Assembly: GCA_913777325.1 (NCBI GenBank) | Contig: CAJYSA010000007.1 | Span: 42,858-106,857 of the forward strand | Direction: 5' to 3' | Length of the DNA: 64,000 nt | DNA from: an uncultured Sphingomonas sp. | Lineage (GTDB): Bacteria; Pseudomonadota; Alphaproteobacteria; Sphingomonadales; Sphingomonadaceae | Part shown: in pieces, positions 51,185 to 60,811 of the stretch | Layout of the letters: each line of letters starts with the position of its first letter | Numbering within the stretch: the first letter of the stretch is position 1 | The notes under the pieces: model-generated | What the model was told of the DNA's origin: nothing | Database searches by the model: none | What the model saw: only the letters and a program-made list of their open reading frames with translations | Made by a program: the position numbers and the translations under genes

Positions 51185-51882
51185 CCCTGACACGACGCAC
51201 GACGCTGCAATGGCTGGCGGCGGCGACCACGCTGGCGCTGGCGGACCGCGCCCCCGCGCTGGCGCTCGCGGGTGATGGCCCGCCACCGCCCTTCGCGGTC
51301 GTCGCATGGCCGGCCGATGTGCCGCCACTGTCGCCGGCGCGCGGTTATGGGCGCGATCCCGACCTGACCGCGCCGACGGTGCCGTGGCCGCTGACGCTGT
51401 CGAAGGCGCAACGCGCCACGATCGATCTGCTCGGCGACATGATCCTGCCGGCCGATGCCGGCTCGCCTGGGGCGGGCAGTTTGGGAGTGGGTGCATTCGT
51501 CGACGAATGGATCAGCGCGCCCTATCCGCAACAGCAGGAGGATCGCGCGAAGTTGATGCGCGGGTTGTCGTGGCTGGATGCGCAAACCCGCGCGCTCCAC
51601 GGGACCGGCTTCGCCGCTGCGACGGTGCCGCAGCGGGCGGCGTTGCTCGACGCGCTGACGGTCGCGCAGCCAGCCGCGGCGATGGTTGCCCCGGTCGCGT
51701 TCATGGACCGGCTGCGCTACCTGTTCGTGCTCGGTTATTACAGCCTGCCCGAAGGCAAGGGCGACATGGGCTATATCGGCGACCAGCCGACCGAGGGCGC
51801 CTATCCAGGCCCGACGCCCGAGGCGCTCGCCCATCTGGCGGCGCTGCTGGAAACGTTGAAGCTGCCGTCGCGCCCGGCCTGA
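51181..51882 (+). CDS. Gluconate 2-dehydrogenase subunit 3 family protein (Tat-exported)
   Basis: 233 residues. The TRRTTLQWLAAATTLALA start is a Tat signal. The domain (about 75-225) includes TIDLLGDMILPADAGSPGAG and RYLFVLGYYSLPEGKGDMGY. This small subunit chaperones and exports the GMC partner. In three-subunit glucoside 3-dehydrogenases a cytochrome c completes the complex; none is adjacent. Confidence 0.9.
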   Translation: MTLTRRTTLQWLAAATTLALADRAPALALAGDGPPPPFAVVAWPADVPPLSPARGYGRDPDLTAPTVPWPLTLSKAQRATIDLLGDMILPADAGSPGAGSLGVGAFVDEWISAPYPQQQEDRAKLMRGLSWLDAQTRALHGTGFAAATVPQRAALLDALTVAQPAAAMVAPVAFMDRLRYLFVLGYYSLPEGKGDMGYIGDQPTEGAYPGPTPEALAHLAALLETLKLPSRPA

Positions 51883-51891
51883 GTTGTGCGG

Positions 51892-51919
51892 GCCGGGGCG
51901 GTCGCACGACCGCCCCGGC
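51892..51919. terminator. Bidirectional hairpin between convergent genes
   Basis: A perfect 12-base-pair stem GCCGGGGCGGTC/GACCGCCCCGGC with a GCAC loop, between the subunit-3 gene and the convergent TonB-receptor gene. No T-run, but the stem is very stable. Confidence 0.65.
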
Positions 51920-51924
51920 GGCGA

Positions 51925-54831
51925 TCAGAATTTCGCGCGGATCCCGAAATTGTAGCGCGCGCCCGTGTCCTGCAACAGCAGGAAGCGGTCCTTTATCGCA
52001 GACCATTCGTCGATATACTGATTGGTGACATTCACCCCCTGCAGATAGATCTGGAAGTTGTCGGTGAAATCGTACGACACGTTGAAGTCGAGCTGGCCAT
52101 AGGACGATCGGTTGCGTGGGCGCGACTGGCTGTCGCGGCAATTGCGCAGATACTCCGACCGCCAGTTGTACGACACCCGCGCCGAAATCCCGTACTTCTC
52201 ATAGAAGACGCTGCCGTTCGCCGAATGCGGTGACAGACCGTTGTAGCCGCACGGATAATCGGTCAGCGTCTGGTCGCGCTGCGCGCTGCTCGACACATAG
52301 GTGTAGTTGCCGGTCACCCCGAAGCCCGAGGCGAAACCGCCCAGCGCGTCGAACGAATATTGCCCGCCGACCTCGACGCCCTTGATCTTGCCGCTCTGCC
52401 CGTTGCGGGTCCGCGTGTCCTGGAACACCCGCCCGAACCGCTCGACCGGCAGCGTCTGCAATTCGAGGAAGTCCGACAGATCCTTGTAGAAGCCGCCGAC
52501 GCTGACGTAGCTGACGCGCGAGAGATACCATTCCAGCGCGACGTCGTAATTGGTCGATCGGAACGGCAGCAGGCTGGGATTGCCGCCCGACGACAGCGGC
52601 ACCGAGATGCGCCCGCCAAAGTCGTTGTTGACCCCCAGATCGGTCAGCGTCGGGCGCGTGATCGTCTGCGAGAAGGCCGCGCGCGCGATCAGCTTGTCGG
52701 TCAGATTATACTTGATGTTCGCCGATGGCAGCGCGTTGACATAGCTGTTGCGCACCGACACCGCCGTCGCCGGGCCATAGGTATATTGCAGCGTATCGTC
52801 GCCCGGCGTGTTCGCGATGCTGGTGACGGGCGTGTTGAACCCGGCCGACAGCACGTCGGTGCGGATCACGCGGACACCGGCATTGCCGGTCCACCGATCG
52901 TTCCCGAATTGCATGTTGATATAGCCGGCGGTCAGCCGTTCGCGGACGTTGACGGTGCCGCGAAGCTGCTCGCGCACCCCGAACGGCCCACCCGGCAGCG
53001 CCAGCACCTGTTGCGCGAACGCCGCCTGTTCCGCCGCGGTGCGCCCGTTGGTGGGAATCGCCAACGTCGCGGGGTTGTTCAGATAAGCGAGGAACGCGTC
53101 GGCATCGAATTCGAACGCGGTGGGCGGGATATCGCGTCCGCCACCCAGCAGGTTCGACCAGTCATAGGATTGTAGCAGGCCGGACGCGATCGGCACCTGA
53201 TATCCGCAATAGGTGCAGCTGGAATCGCTGTTGTTGAACGAGCGGTTGACCTTGCGCCGCTCGGTATAGGAGCCACCCAGCACCACCGATTGCAGGATCG
53301 ATCCGTCGATCGTCCATTTTGAATCGAAGTGATATTCCGACCCGCGATCACGTGACGTGTTGCGGTCGATCCCCATATAGTGCAGCCGCATCAGATCGGG
53401 ATTGTTGATGATGCTGTTGTCGTACGAAACGGTCGGCAATTTATCCCCGCCGTTCACGTTGAACTGATAATTGTACGGCAGCAGCGCACCGATCACCAGA
53501 TACTGGTTGGGAGACGCGCGGTTCGCTCCCGTCGTCGACGCGTCGAAGCGCAGCTCGACATTGTCGACCGGGTTCCACTTGATGTTGCCGCCGATCTGAT
53601 AGCTGTCCGACTGCCGGTTGGTCAGATTATAGACATGGTCGATCTTCGCACTGACGCCGTTGTTGGTCAGCCGGTCGGCATAGGCCGCCGCGAACGCCGG
53701 ATTCTGCGCGATGAAGTCGCGCCCGATCATGCTGAAGTCGGTGGCGTTGCCGTTGCCGTCGATGGTCGGCAGGTAATAGGGCGCCGCCATGAAGTTATCC
53801 ATCTTGCGCGTCGTGCCCGAGACGTTGAAGCGCGAGTAGATGCCGTCGACGCTGATCTCCAGCGTGTCGGTGGGACGGAATTGCAGCGATCCCGACACGT
53901 TGATGCGTTCGCGGGATTCCTGCGCGCGCTGATAATACAGGCTTTGCGGCACGTTGATGGTCCCGCTCACCGGATAACGCGGGTCCGATCCCTGCAGCAA
54001 CGTCGGCACGCCGCCGATGTTCTGCACGATGTCCGGCCGGCCGTTGATCCACCCGTCGACCGCGATCGTATCGGTCTGGTTGCGGCGGTTCGTGTAGGAT
54101 CCGGCAAGCAGCATGCCGAAGGTCTTGTCGGGGTTGGTGTAGGATACGGTGGCGGCCATGTCGGGTGACAGCTTCTCGCGGAGCGTGTCATAGATGCCGC
54201 CGATCTGCGCGGTGGCGTGCACCCCGCTCTTGGCATCCAGCGCGCGGGCGGTGACGATGTTGACCGTCGCGCCGATCCCGCCTTCCTGCAACTCTGGCAC
54301 GGGCGACTTATAGACGTCGGTGCGCTGGATCATGTTCGAGGACAGCACGTCGAACGAGAATTCGCGCCCGGCATTGTCGGTCGCCATGACACGGCCGTTG
54401 ACCAGAACGGTGTTGAATTCCGGTCCCAGCCCGCGAACGGTGATGAACTGCCCCTCGCCACCCGAGCGGTCGATCGCGACGCCGGTGATCCGCTGCAGCG
54501 ATTCCGCGATGTTCGCGTCGGGAAACTTGCCGACGTCGACCGCGCTGATCGAATCCACGATCTGGTTGGCATCGCGCTTGGTCTGCGCGGAGGAACTCAG
54601 GCTGGCGCGGATGCCCGTGACGACGATGTCGTCCGCCGCCGCGCCATCGGCGGCTGCCGGCGCTTGCGCGGCGGGTGGCTGTTGCGGGGAGGAAAGCGCG
54701 GTGGGGTCACCGGCGGCGGATGGTACGGCGGTCACGTCCACATCGGGTCCGGCCTTTGCCGCCTGCGCCTGTGCCAGCGACGGCAACGAGCATCCGGCGC
54801 CCAGCGTCGCCAGAATCCACAGCAATTTCAT
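51925..54831 (-). CDS. TonB-dependent receptor, Caulobacter type
   Basis: 968 residues. Signal peptide (about 1-23), TonB-box-like DIVVTGIRASL, plug with SAVDVGKFPDANIAESLQRI and FITVRGLGPEFNTVLVNGR, and a barrel ending YNFGIRAKF with terminal Phe. The plug motif is that of carbohydrate-related receptors. GGGAGAGG precedes the ATG. Convergent with the GMC locus; probably brings its glycoside into the periplasm. Confidence 0.93.
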   Translation of the reverse strand: MKLLWILATLGAGCSLPSLAQAQAAKAGPDVDVTAVPSAAGDPTALSSPQQPPAAQAPAAADGAAADDIVVTGIRASLSSSAQTKRDANQIVDSISAVDVGKFPDANIAESLQRITGVAIDRSGGEGQFITVRGLGPEFNTVLVNGRVMATDNAGREFSFDVLSSNMIQRTDVYKSPVPELQEGGIGATVNIVTARALDAKSGVHATAQIGGIYDTLREKLSPDMAATVSYTNPDKTFGMLLAGSYTNRRNQTDTIAVDGWINGRPDIVQNIGGVPTLLQGSDPRYPVSGTINVPQSLYYQRAQESRERINVSGSLQFRPTDTLEISVDGIYSRFNVSGTTRKMDNFMAAPYYLPTIDGNGNATDFSMIGRDFIAQNPAFAAAYADRLTNNGVSAKIDHVYNLTNRQSDSYQIGGNIKWNPVDNVELRFDASTTGANRASPNQYLVIGALLPYNYQFNVNGGDKLPTVSYDNSIINNPDLMRLHYMGIDRNTSRDRGSEYHFDSKWTIDGSILQSVVLGGSYTERRKVNRSFNNSDSSCTYCGYQVPIASGLLQSYDWSNLLGGGRDIPPTAFEFDADAFLAYLNNPATLAIPTNGRTAAEQAAFAQQVLALPGGPFGVREQLRGTVNVRERLTAGYINMQFGNDRWTGNAGVRVIRTDVLSAGFNTPVTSIANTPGDDTLQYTYGPATAVSVRNSYVNALPSANIKYNLTDKLIARAAFSQTITRPTLTDLGVNNDFGGRISVPLSSGGNPSLLPFRSTNYDVALEWYLSRVSYVSVGGFYKDLSDFLELQTLPVERFGRVFQDTRTRNGQSGKIKGVEVGGQYSFDALGGFASGFGVTGNYTYVSSSAQRDQTLTDYPCGYNGLSPHSANGSVFYEKYGISARVSYNWRSEYLRNCRDSQSRPRNRSSYGQLDFNVSYDFTDNFQIYLQGVNVTNQYIDEWSAIKDRFLLLQDTGARYNFGIRAKF

Positions 54832-54997
54832 TGGCCTCTCCCAAACCTATATCTTGGCAACCTTCGCGGGACGCCGTCGGTCCGGATCTGTCATGTCCGC
54901 CCGGTCGATCGGAACCCCGCGCGCCGAGAGGATCGCCCGCCCTATGGAGCAGCAATGAAATTGCGGTGAAACATCTGATAGATACGATGAATGAATT

Positions 54998-55023
54998 CGG
55001 GGCTGCGTCGATTGGCAACCCCG
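54998..55023 (-). terminator. Terminator-like hairpin after the PepSY reductase gene
   Basis: On the minus strand CGGGGTTGC (55023-55015) pairs with GCAGCCCCG (55006-54998) through nine base pairs including one G-U, with an eight-base loop, then AATTCATTC. It begins two bases after the reductase stop. Confidence 0.55.
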
Positions 55024-55024
55024 G

Positions 55025-57493
55025 TTAATAGATGTCGCGGCGGTAACGCCCGTCAGCCAGCATGTCCTCCAGCACGGCGTCGCCGAGAATGGCGGTCAGT
55101 GCCGCGTTCACACCCGTCGCCATGCCGGCCAGACTGCCACAGACGTAGATCGCGCCGCCGCCCGCCACGACGGTACGGATGTGCTCGGCGGATGCCGCCA
55201 CCGCATCCTGGACGTAGCGCGGCGATGTGCCAGCGCGCGACCATGCGCTCACCGTCTGCCGCAGCACGCCGCGCCGCGTGAGGTCGTCACGTTCGGCGCG
55301 TAGAAAATCGTCCTGCGCCGGGTGCCGCTCCCCGAAGAACAGCGAGGCTGGCGCACCGCCCCCGACAGCACGATCGCGCAGGTGCGCCATCAAGCCCGCG
55401 AGCCCGGTGCCGTTTCCGATCAGGATCAGCGGGGCGTCGCGGTCGTCGGGCGCGTGGAAGCCCGGGTTGGCGCGCACCCGTGCCATCACGGTCCCGCCCA
55501 GCGGCGCATGCGCGCTCAGCCATCCCGAGCCCAGACCGGAAAAGCCGTCCGCTGCTCGACAGGCGCGCACGATCAATTCGACGCGGCCACTCTCCGCCAC
55601 CGATGCGATCGAATAATCGCGGTGCGGCAGCGGTGGCAGCGTGTCGATGTCGAGCGGGTCGGCGGCGTCGATCGGTAGCAGACGCGTCATCAAGGCGGTG
55701 CGATCGTCATCGTTGGCGGGCAGGTCGTGCGCGGCGATGAACGCTGCCACGCGTGCCGGATCATGTTGCGGCGACACCTCCAGGATATCACCGGCGGCCC
55801 ATGTCATCACCGCCGGATCGCGCGGCGCCAGTGCGATATGCCAGGCGGCGTCGCCGCTGCTGCCGGGGTTCAACAGCCGTCGCTCGACCAGCCGCCATTC
55901 GGTCATCGGCGCGGGCGCCCAGTCCGGCTGATCGGTGTGCGCGCCCAATCCCGCGAGCTGCTGTTGCCACTGGCGTTGCGCGTCAGCGTCGTCGCCGTCC
56001 ATTTCGACCGGATCGAACAGCCGGGTCGCGCTCGAGGCGTGTAGCCAGCGGTCGACCTGGTGCCCGAACGCGCAGAAATTGGGGTATTCGCGGTCGCCCA
56101 GCGCCAGCACCGCATAGGACAGGTGCGGCAGGGCGGGGGGCAAGGCCGACAAGGCTCGCCCGAAGCGTCGCGCATTGTCGGGGGGCTCGCCCTCGCCATA
56201 GGTACTGGCGACGACGAGCAAGCGTTTCGCCTTCGCCATCACCGCCGCGTCCAGCCCGGCCACGGGCATCGCCACCGCGTCGGGCAGCGCCTGCGCGGTC
56301 AACCGCGCGATCCGCTCCGCCGTGCCGGTCTGCGTGGCGAAAGCGACGATCGTGGTGGCGGCGCCGGGTGGCGGCGACGGCGCGTCGTCGGCGATCGCCG
56401 CCAGCGCGTGCTTGCGGCGGCGGCGCCCGATATACAGCAGAAGGCCGGTGACCGTGAACAGCGGCATCGTTGCGCTGGACAGCATGATCGCCACGCGCCC
56501 CGGCAGCCCGAAATAGGCGCCGCGATGCACTTCGAAGACACTGGTCAACAGGTCGGCGCCGACGGTGCGATCCGCATAGCGCTCGTCCGACAGCACCGCG
56601 CCGGTCCGCCCATCGATCACGAATTCGTCGGCTACCCGGTCGTGCCGTGCGCCGGGCAGCATCGCGCGGAACTGCACGGCAGCGCCATCGCGCGCGCCGG
56701 CGGTGACGGCGTCGTATGTGCGCCCCCGCGTCACCTGATCGAACCGTGCCCAGGCGAGCGGAAGGTCGGGCTGCGCATCCTTCGCGCCGGCGCCACGTGG
56801 GGCATGGTTGCGCTCGACCGCCAACAGGTGCTGCACCCCGCTGCGATACCAGTCATACGACCACCACAATCCGGTGCCGGCGCTGATGAGGTAGAACAGC
56901 AGCACCCATCCGCCGACCACCGCGTGCAGCGCCCGGTAGAGGTTGCGCCCCGTCATGCGCAGATCGAGCACCAGCCAGTTGCGCCAGTCCAGCGGGCGTC
57001 GCGGCCAGCGCAGGTACAGCCCCGACAGCGCGAAATAGATCAGCGACAGCGCCGCGAAGCCGGTGATCTGCCGCCCCACGCCGTTGCCGTGGCCGGGCAG
57101 GGCGAGCCAGCGATGGAGATCTTCCACCACGCCGTAGAAACGCTCGCCACGTGCCTCGCCCAGGATCGTGCCCGTCGCCGGATCGACATAGGTGGTGCGT
57201 CGCTCCTTCGATGTTCCCGGCGCGTAGCTGATCGCGGCCGCGCGCGTGGCATCGCGACGCACGATCACGCGCATGATGCGTGCGTCCGGGCGCTGCTGCT
57301 GAAAGCGGGCGATCAACATGGGGGCAGGGAGCACCGGCCGCTGGCCCGGCGTGATCGTCACAATACCGGGATTCAGGGTGGCGAGGATCTCCGGCTCAAA
57401 GCTCATCAGTGCCCCGGTAATCCCCATCACCGCCAGCACAAACCCGGCGGTGATGCCAAGAAACCAATGAATCTGGAAGAAAACCGACCGCAC
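55025..57493 (-). CDS. PepSY-flavodoxin-FAD/NAD(P) membrane reductase
   Basis: 822 residues. A PepSY_TM region (about 1-370) has four membrane helices and His-bearing segments such as FFQIHWFLGITAG and VVEDLHRWLALPGHG; a flavodoxin domain (about 380-520) has VAFATQTGTAERIA and STYGEGEPPDNARRF; and a ferredoxin-reductase-type part (about 540-822) has HRDYSIASVAES and LIGNGTGLAGLMAHL. Such fusions move electrons from NAD(P)H across the membrane, often to reduce siderophore iron. GTG at 57493 is preferred over GTG 57541, which would put extra polar residues before the first helix. Confidence 0.88.
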   Translation of the reverse strand: MRSVFFQIHWFLGITAGFVLAVMGITGALMSFEPEILATLNPGIVTITPGQRPVLPAPMLIARFQQQRPDARIMRVIVRRDATRAAAISYAPGTSKERRTTYVDPATGTILGEARGERFYGVVEDLHRWLALPGHGNGVGRQITGFAALSLIYFALSGLYLRWPRRPLDWRNWLVLDLRMTGRNLYRALHAVVGGWVLLFYLISAGTGLWWSYDWYRSGVQHLLAVERNHAPRGAGAKDAQPDLPLAWARFDQVTRGRTYDAVTAGARDGAAVQFRAMLPGARHDRVADEFVIDGRTGAVLSDERYADRTVGADLLTSVFEVHRGAYFGLPGRVAIMLSSATMPLFTVTGLLLYIGRRRRKHALAAIADDAPSPPPGAATTIVAFATQTGTAERIARLTAQALPDAVAMPVAGLDAAVMAKAKRLLVVASTYGEGEPPDNARRFGRALSALPPALPHLSYAVLALGDREYPNFCAFGHQVDRWLHASSATRLFDPVEMDGDDADAQRQWQQQLAGLGAHTDQPDWAPAPMTEWRLVERRLLNPGSSGDAAWHIALAPRDPAVMTWAAGDILEVSPQHDPARVAAFIAAHDLPANDDDRTALMTRLLPIDAADPLDIDTLPPLPHRDYSIASVAESGRVELIVRACRAADGFSGLGSGWLSAHAPLGGTVMARVRANPGFHAPDDRDAPLILIGNGTGLAGLMAHLRDRAVGGGAPASLFFGERHPAQDDFLRAERDDLTRRGVLRQTVSAWSRAGTSPRYVQDAVAASAEHIRTVVAGGGAIYVCGSLAGMATGVNAALTAILGDAVLEDMLADGRYRRDIY

Positions 57494-57580
57494 CCACGCC
57501 CCCGAAATCGGTGAGATTGGTTCGCAATAGCGGTCGGGCACAGCACGGTCAATCGGGCCGGCGGCAGGTGCGCCCGCAGA

Positions 57581-58174
57581 TTATGCCGTTCGCGCCCCCC
57601 GCTTCCGGCATGCCAGCACCACCCAGCGGCGATTGCCCGCGACGCGTCGTACATCCCAATGACATTCCGACGCGACGAGGAAGTCGCGGTGCAGCCACCG
57701 GCTGTGCTGCGCGAAATCATGGAAGTCGATCCGGTGGTGCGCCAGGACCAGCATACCGCCATCGCGCAAGGCGCGCCCGGTCTCGGCGGCCGTGGCCCGC
57801 AGCGCACGCGGCGACAGGTAGTAGAGTAACTCCGCCACCACGACCGCATCGTAGCGGGGGCGGGGGGAACGGCCGGGCACCGCCAGTCGGATCGCGCGCG
57901 CGCGCGGCGCATGATCGGCGATCGCGCGCGCGGCCAACGCGGTTCCCGCCGCCGTGCCTTCGGTGGCATCCAGCCGTCGGGCGCGCGGCGCGATCGCCAC
58001 GCTGTTCGATCCATTGCCGGCCGCCAGTTCGAGCACGCGGCCCCATGGTCCTGGCCCCAGCGCATGAAGAATCGCGCCGCGCTTCACCGCCTCGTCGCGG
58101 TCGCTGTACGTCCGCCACGGATCGTCGGCGGCGGCGAACGTCCGCTCGAACCCGTCAAGCGTGATCGGCCTCAT
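57581..58174 (-). CDS. Class I SAM-dependent methyltransferase (NodS-like)
   Basis: 197 residues. VLELAAGNGSNSVAIAPRAR is the SAM-binding motif I, and YDAVVVAELLYYLSPRALRA carries the post-motif region. The size and layout resemble NodS-type N-methyltransferases that act on deacetylated amino sugars, and the upstream overlapping gene is a PIG-L deacetylase. Starts in the PIG-L stop (ATGA). Last gene of the five-gene unit; the reductase follows after 87 bases. Confidence 0.85.
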   Translation of the reverse strand: MRPITLDGFERTFAAADDPWRTYSDRDEAVKRGAILHALGPGPWGRVLELAAGNGSNSVAIAPRARRLDATEGTAAGTALAARAIADHAPRARAIRLAVPGRSPRPRYDAVVVAELLYYLSPRALRATAAETGRALRDGGMLVLAHHRIDFHDFAQHSRWLHRDFLVASECHWDVRRVAGNRRWVVLACRKRGARTA

Positions 58175-58812
58175 CGCCCGACGTCCGCCAGCCATTCCTG
58201 CGCACGGCTGAAGGCGGCGATCTGGTGCGTGGTCATCGCAAAGCCGGCGGGATCGTCGGTGATGCGCCCCGCCTGCGTCCGATAGCGGCGGATCGCCTGT
58301 CGCTTGGCCAGCCGCTCCTGCGTGGTCAACCGCACGGCGCGTGCCCCCGCCAGCCGTTGCCCGACCGGCCATACGGGGTAGCGCATCCAGCGGACGCCGG
58401 GCCGGCGGCGGATCGCACCGGCCACCACGCGGTGATCGGGATGCGCATCGGCGGGCGAGGGGACCAGCGCCAGCACCGGCCGCGGCAAGGCGGCGACGAT
58501 CGCATCCAGCCGTCGACGGATCGCCGGAGCATGCTCGCCCAGCCGTCCGTCGGGCAGGGCGAGGAACCGCACCCGCGCGGCGCCGATCCCGATCTGGCGC
58601 ATCGCCCGGCGGCTCTCGGCCCGCCGCTCCCGCACCAGCCGATCCTTCGGCCAGAGCGCGCTGCCCGGATGCGAGGCGGCGCCGTCGCTGACGATCGCCA
58701 CCGTCACCGCCACTCCGCGTCGATGCAGCCGCGTCATCAGCGTGTGAGCGCCGATCGTCTCGTCGTCGGGATGCGGCGCGACCACCAGCAAGGCATTTGG
58801 ACGCCCGATCAC
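58171..58812 (-). CDS. PIG-L family N-deacetylase
   Basis: 213 residues. VVAPHPDDETIGAHTL (His14, Asp16, Asp17) is the zinc-binding signature and PADAHPDHRVVAGAI the second metal motif. The family removes N-acetyl groups from amino sugars. GTG at 58812 overlaps the stop of the preceding gene (GTGA). Together with the methyltransferase it suggests modification of an amino-sugar-bearing product. Confidence 0.9.
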   Translation of the reverse strand: MIGRPNALLVVAPHPDDETIGAHTLMTRLHRRGVAVTVAIVSDGAASHPGSALWPKDRLVRERRAESRRAMRQIGIGAARVRFLALPDGRLGEHAPAIRRRLDAIVAALPRPVLALVPSPADAHPDHRVVAGAIRRRPGVRWMRYPVWPVGQRLAGARAVRLTTQERLAKRQAIRRYRTQAGRITDDPAGFAMTTHQIAAFSRAQEWLADVGR

Positions 58813-59777
58813 AATGCGGCCCGCAGCAGGCCATCCGCCACGGCCGCCCCGACGCGCATCCGCTGCGCATCCGGCCCCGGTTGCCGGAGATAGACCGACA
58901 GGTCGGTGATCGTCGCCGCCAGCGGATGGGCCGTGAACAGCGCCTGCACCCCCACCGCCTCCTGCGCGACGATGATCGCCTGACCACCCGCCGTATAGAC
59001 CGCCGCGCGCGCCGCCGCGACCAGCGCGAGCCGGGTGGCGTCGTCGTCCACGAACCACCGCGCCGCCGCCGCGCGCACCGCCGACGCCGCGCCGTCCGCC
59101 AGCGCATAGAGCGTCGCCAATCGCCCCGCCTGATGCGGATCGCCGGCCCGGCCGGTGTTCAGCAGGTGATCGCGCACGCCGTCGAGCAACGCGGCGATGC
59201 CGCCCGCCTGCACCGCCGCGAAGCGCAACGCCCCGCCACTGAACCATGGCTCGCGGACATAATCCCCCGGTGCACCGACGACATCGCCAGGATCGAGCGA
59301 CGCGCCGTCCCAGCGCACCACATGCGTTTCGGAACGCTGCATTCCGGTAACCTGCCAGACGCTTCGATCGATGGCGGGCGGCGTACGGGCGAGGTCGAGC
59401 AGCAGCAATTGCCGTCCACCGGCCACGTCGACCGTCACCAGCGCCTGCGTGAGGATGCCGGCGCCCGAGGCGAAGCTCTTCCCGCCATGCAGCCGCCCGT
59501 CCTCGATGCGCAGCGTGTCGCCAGGCAAGTCGGCGTTCCACACGCCCAACGCCGCCGATGCCTCGATCGCACGCGCGCGCTGTTCCGCGCTGCCATAGCG
59601 CGCCACGATCTGCCGCGCGTCGACATGTCCCTCGAACAATCGCCCCAGCGGCAGGTCTTCGCGCCCGACGCGGTACAGCAGCCGCAGCAGCGTCAGCATC
59701 GCCCCCGCGTCGGCGGGGTCGCCATCGTCGCGCAGCTCGCGCGACAGGGCCACGATCCGGTCGTACAGCCCGCTCAT
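58809..59777 (-). CDS. Acyl-CoA dehydrogenase-like protein
   Basis: 322 residues, shorter than the usual 380. LGVWNADLPGDTLRIEDGRL and GGKSFASGAGILTQALVTV match the middle beta domain and the flavin-binding region; the C-terminal helical domain (AGGQAIIVAQEAVGVQALF, NVYLR-like DLSVYLRQPGPDAQRM) is present. The N-terminal helical domain is cut down. The usual catalytic Glu was not identified, so an altered oxidation or a binding role is possible. ATG overlaps the GT2 stop. Confidence 0.82.
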   Translation of the reverse strand: MSGLYDRIVALSRELRDDGDPADAGAMLTLLRLLYRVGREDLPLGRLFEGHVDARQIVARYGSAEQRARAIEASAALGVWNADLPGDTLRIEDGRLHGGKSFASGAGILTQALVTVDVAGGRQLLLLDLARTPPAIDRSVWQVTGMQRSETHVVRWDGASLDPGDVVGAPGDYVREPWFSGGALRFAAVQAGGIAALLDGVRDHLLNTGRAGDPHQAGRLATLYALADGAASAVRAAAARWFVDDDATRLALVAAARAAVYTAGGQAIIVAQEAVGVQALFTAHPLAATITDLSVYLRQPGPDAQRMRVGAAVADGLLRAAL

Positions 59778-60811
59778 GCCGCGCGCGCCACCTCGGCATC
59801 GTGCATCCGCGCCAGCATCGCCTCGGCCATTGTGAACGGGATCGCGCGCATCCCGCCGGGGGGCACCGGAACGACGCGCATCGCGAACGCCTCGGCATTG
59901 GGACAATCGCGTGCGACGCCCAGCAGGTGATCGTCGTCCAGCCCTATCGCCGACGTCAGCATCGCGAAGGCGCCTGAGGCGAACGCCTGACGTGCGATCG
60001 CATGCGCGCGATACTGCCACGCCAAATCCATCGGATGCGCGGTCGTCATCGCCGAAAGGCCGGACCGATCGACATGTCGCAATGCCGCCGCCAGCCCGTG
60101 TTCGACCCGCCCGGTGCGCCGATCGGAGGTTCGGACCATGCTGGCCGCGTCCCGGCGCACCCGCAACCCGGCACGCTGCGCGTCGTCGATCAGCCGGGCG
60201 TCCTCACCGTGCGGCAGCGGCGTGAAGCCGCCGAGCGCCACATAGCTGGCGACGCGCAACGCGATATTGGCGCCGCTGACGAACGGCTGCGTGACCGGCG
60301 CCTCCCATGCTACCGGATCGATCCGGCGGCGGAGCGCGAACAGACGTTCGTGATAGTCGTCGATCCGGTCCTGATCGTCGCTGGCCCCGCTGCCCTCGCG
60401 CACCACCTGCCCGGCGACGACGTCGGCGTGCGCCAGCGCCGCGACGGTGGCGGTCAGCCAGTCGGGGCAGGGACGACTATCCGCATCGGTGGTCAGCAGG
60501 ATGCCACTGCCTTCGCCGAGCGCCGCGATGCCGATCCGCATCGCGCGATCGCGGGCCAACCCCGCGTTCGAGCCACCCGCCGGACCCGCCACGATCGTCA
60601 CGCGATGCCGGGAGCGATCGCGATAGGCGGCACACAGCGCGGCACTTCCATCGACGCACGTGTCGAGCAGGAGGCAGATTTCGACCTGTCGGTCCGTCGC
60701 GTCGTCCAGCGCCTCCAGGGCCGTAAACATCGCCGGCAGGCGGGCCTCTTCGTTGCGCACCGGTATGCAGATGGCGATCCTGTCGGCAACGCTCCGGCAG
60801 TGGTCGCTCAA
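59774..60811 (-). CDS. Family 2 glycosyltransferase
   Basis: 345 residues, GT-A fold. IAICIPVRNEEARLPAMF starts the nucleotide-sugar domain, ILLTTDADSRPCPDW has the DxD metal motif, and FVSGANIALRVASYVALGGF with GEDARLIDD the acceptor side. No membrane helices, so it is soluble or peripheral. TTG at 60811 overlaps the stop of the PNPOx gene (TTGA). Donor and acceptor unknown; the operon context points to an amino sugar. Confidence 0.88.
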   Translation of the reverse strand: MSDHCRSVADRIAICIPVRNEEARLPAMFTALEALDDATDRQVEICLLLDTCVDGSAALCAAYRDRSRHRVTIVAGPAGGSNAGLARDRAMRIGIAALGEGSGILLTTDADSRPCPDWLTATVAALAHADVVAGQVVREGSGASDDQDRIDDYHERLFALRRRIDPVAWEAPVTQPFVSGANIALRVASYVALGGFTPLPHGEDARLIDDAQRAGLRVRRDAASMVRTSDRRTGRVEHGLAAALRHVDRSGLSAMTTAHPMDLAWQYRAHAIARQAFASGAFAMLTSAIGLDDDHLLGVARDCPNAEAFAMRVVPVPPGGMRAIPFTMAEAMLARMHDAEVARAA

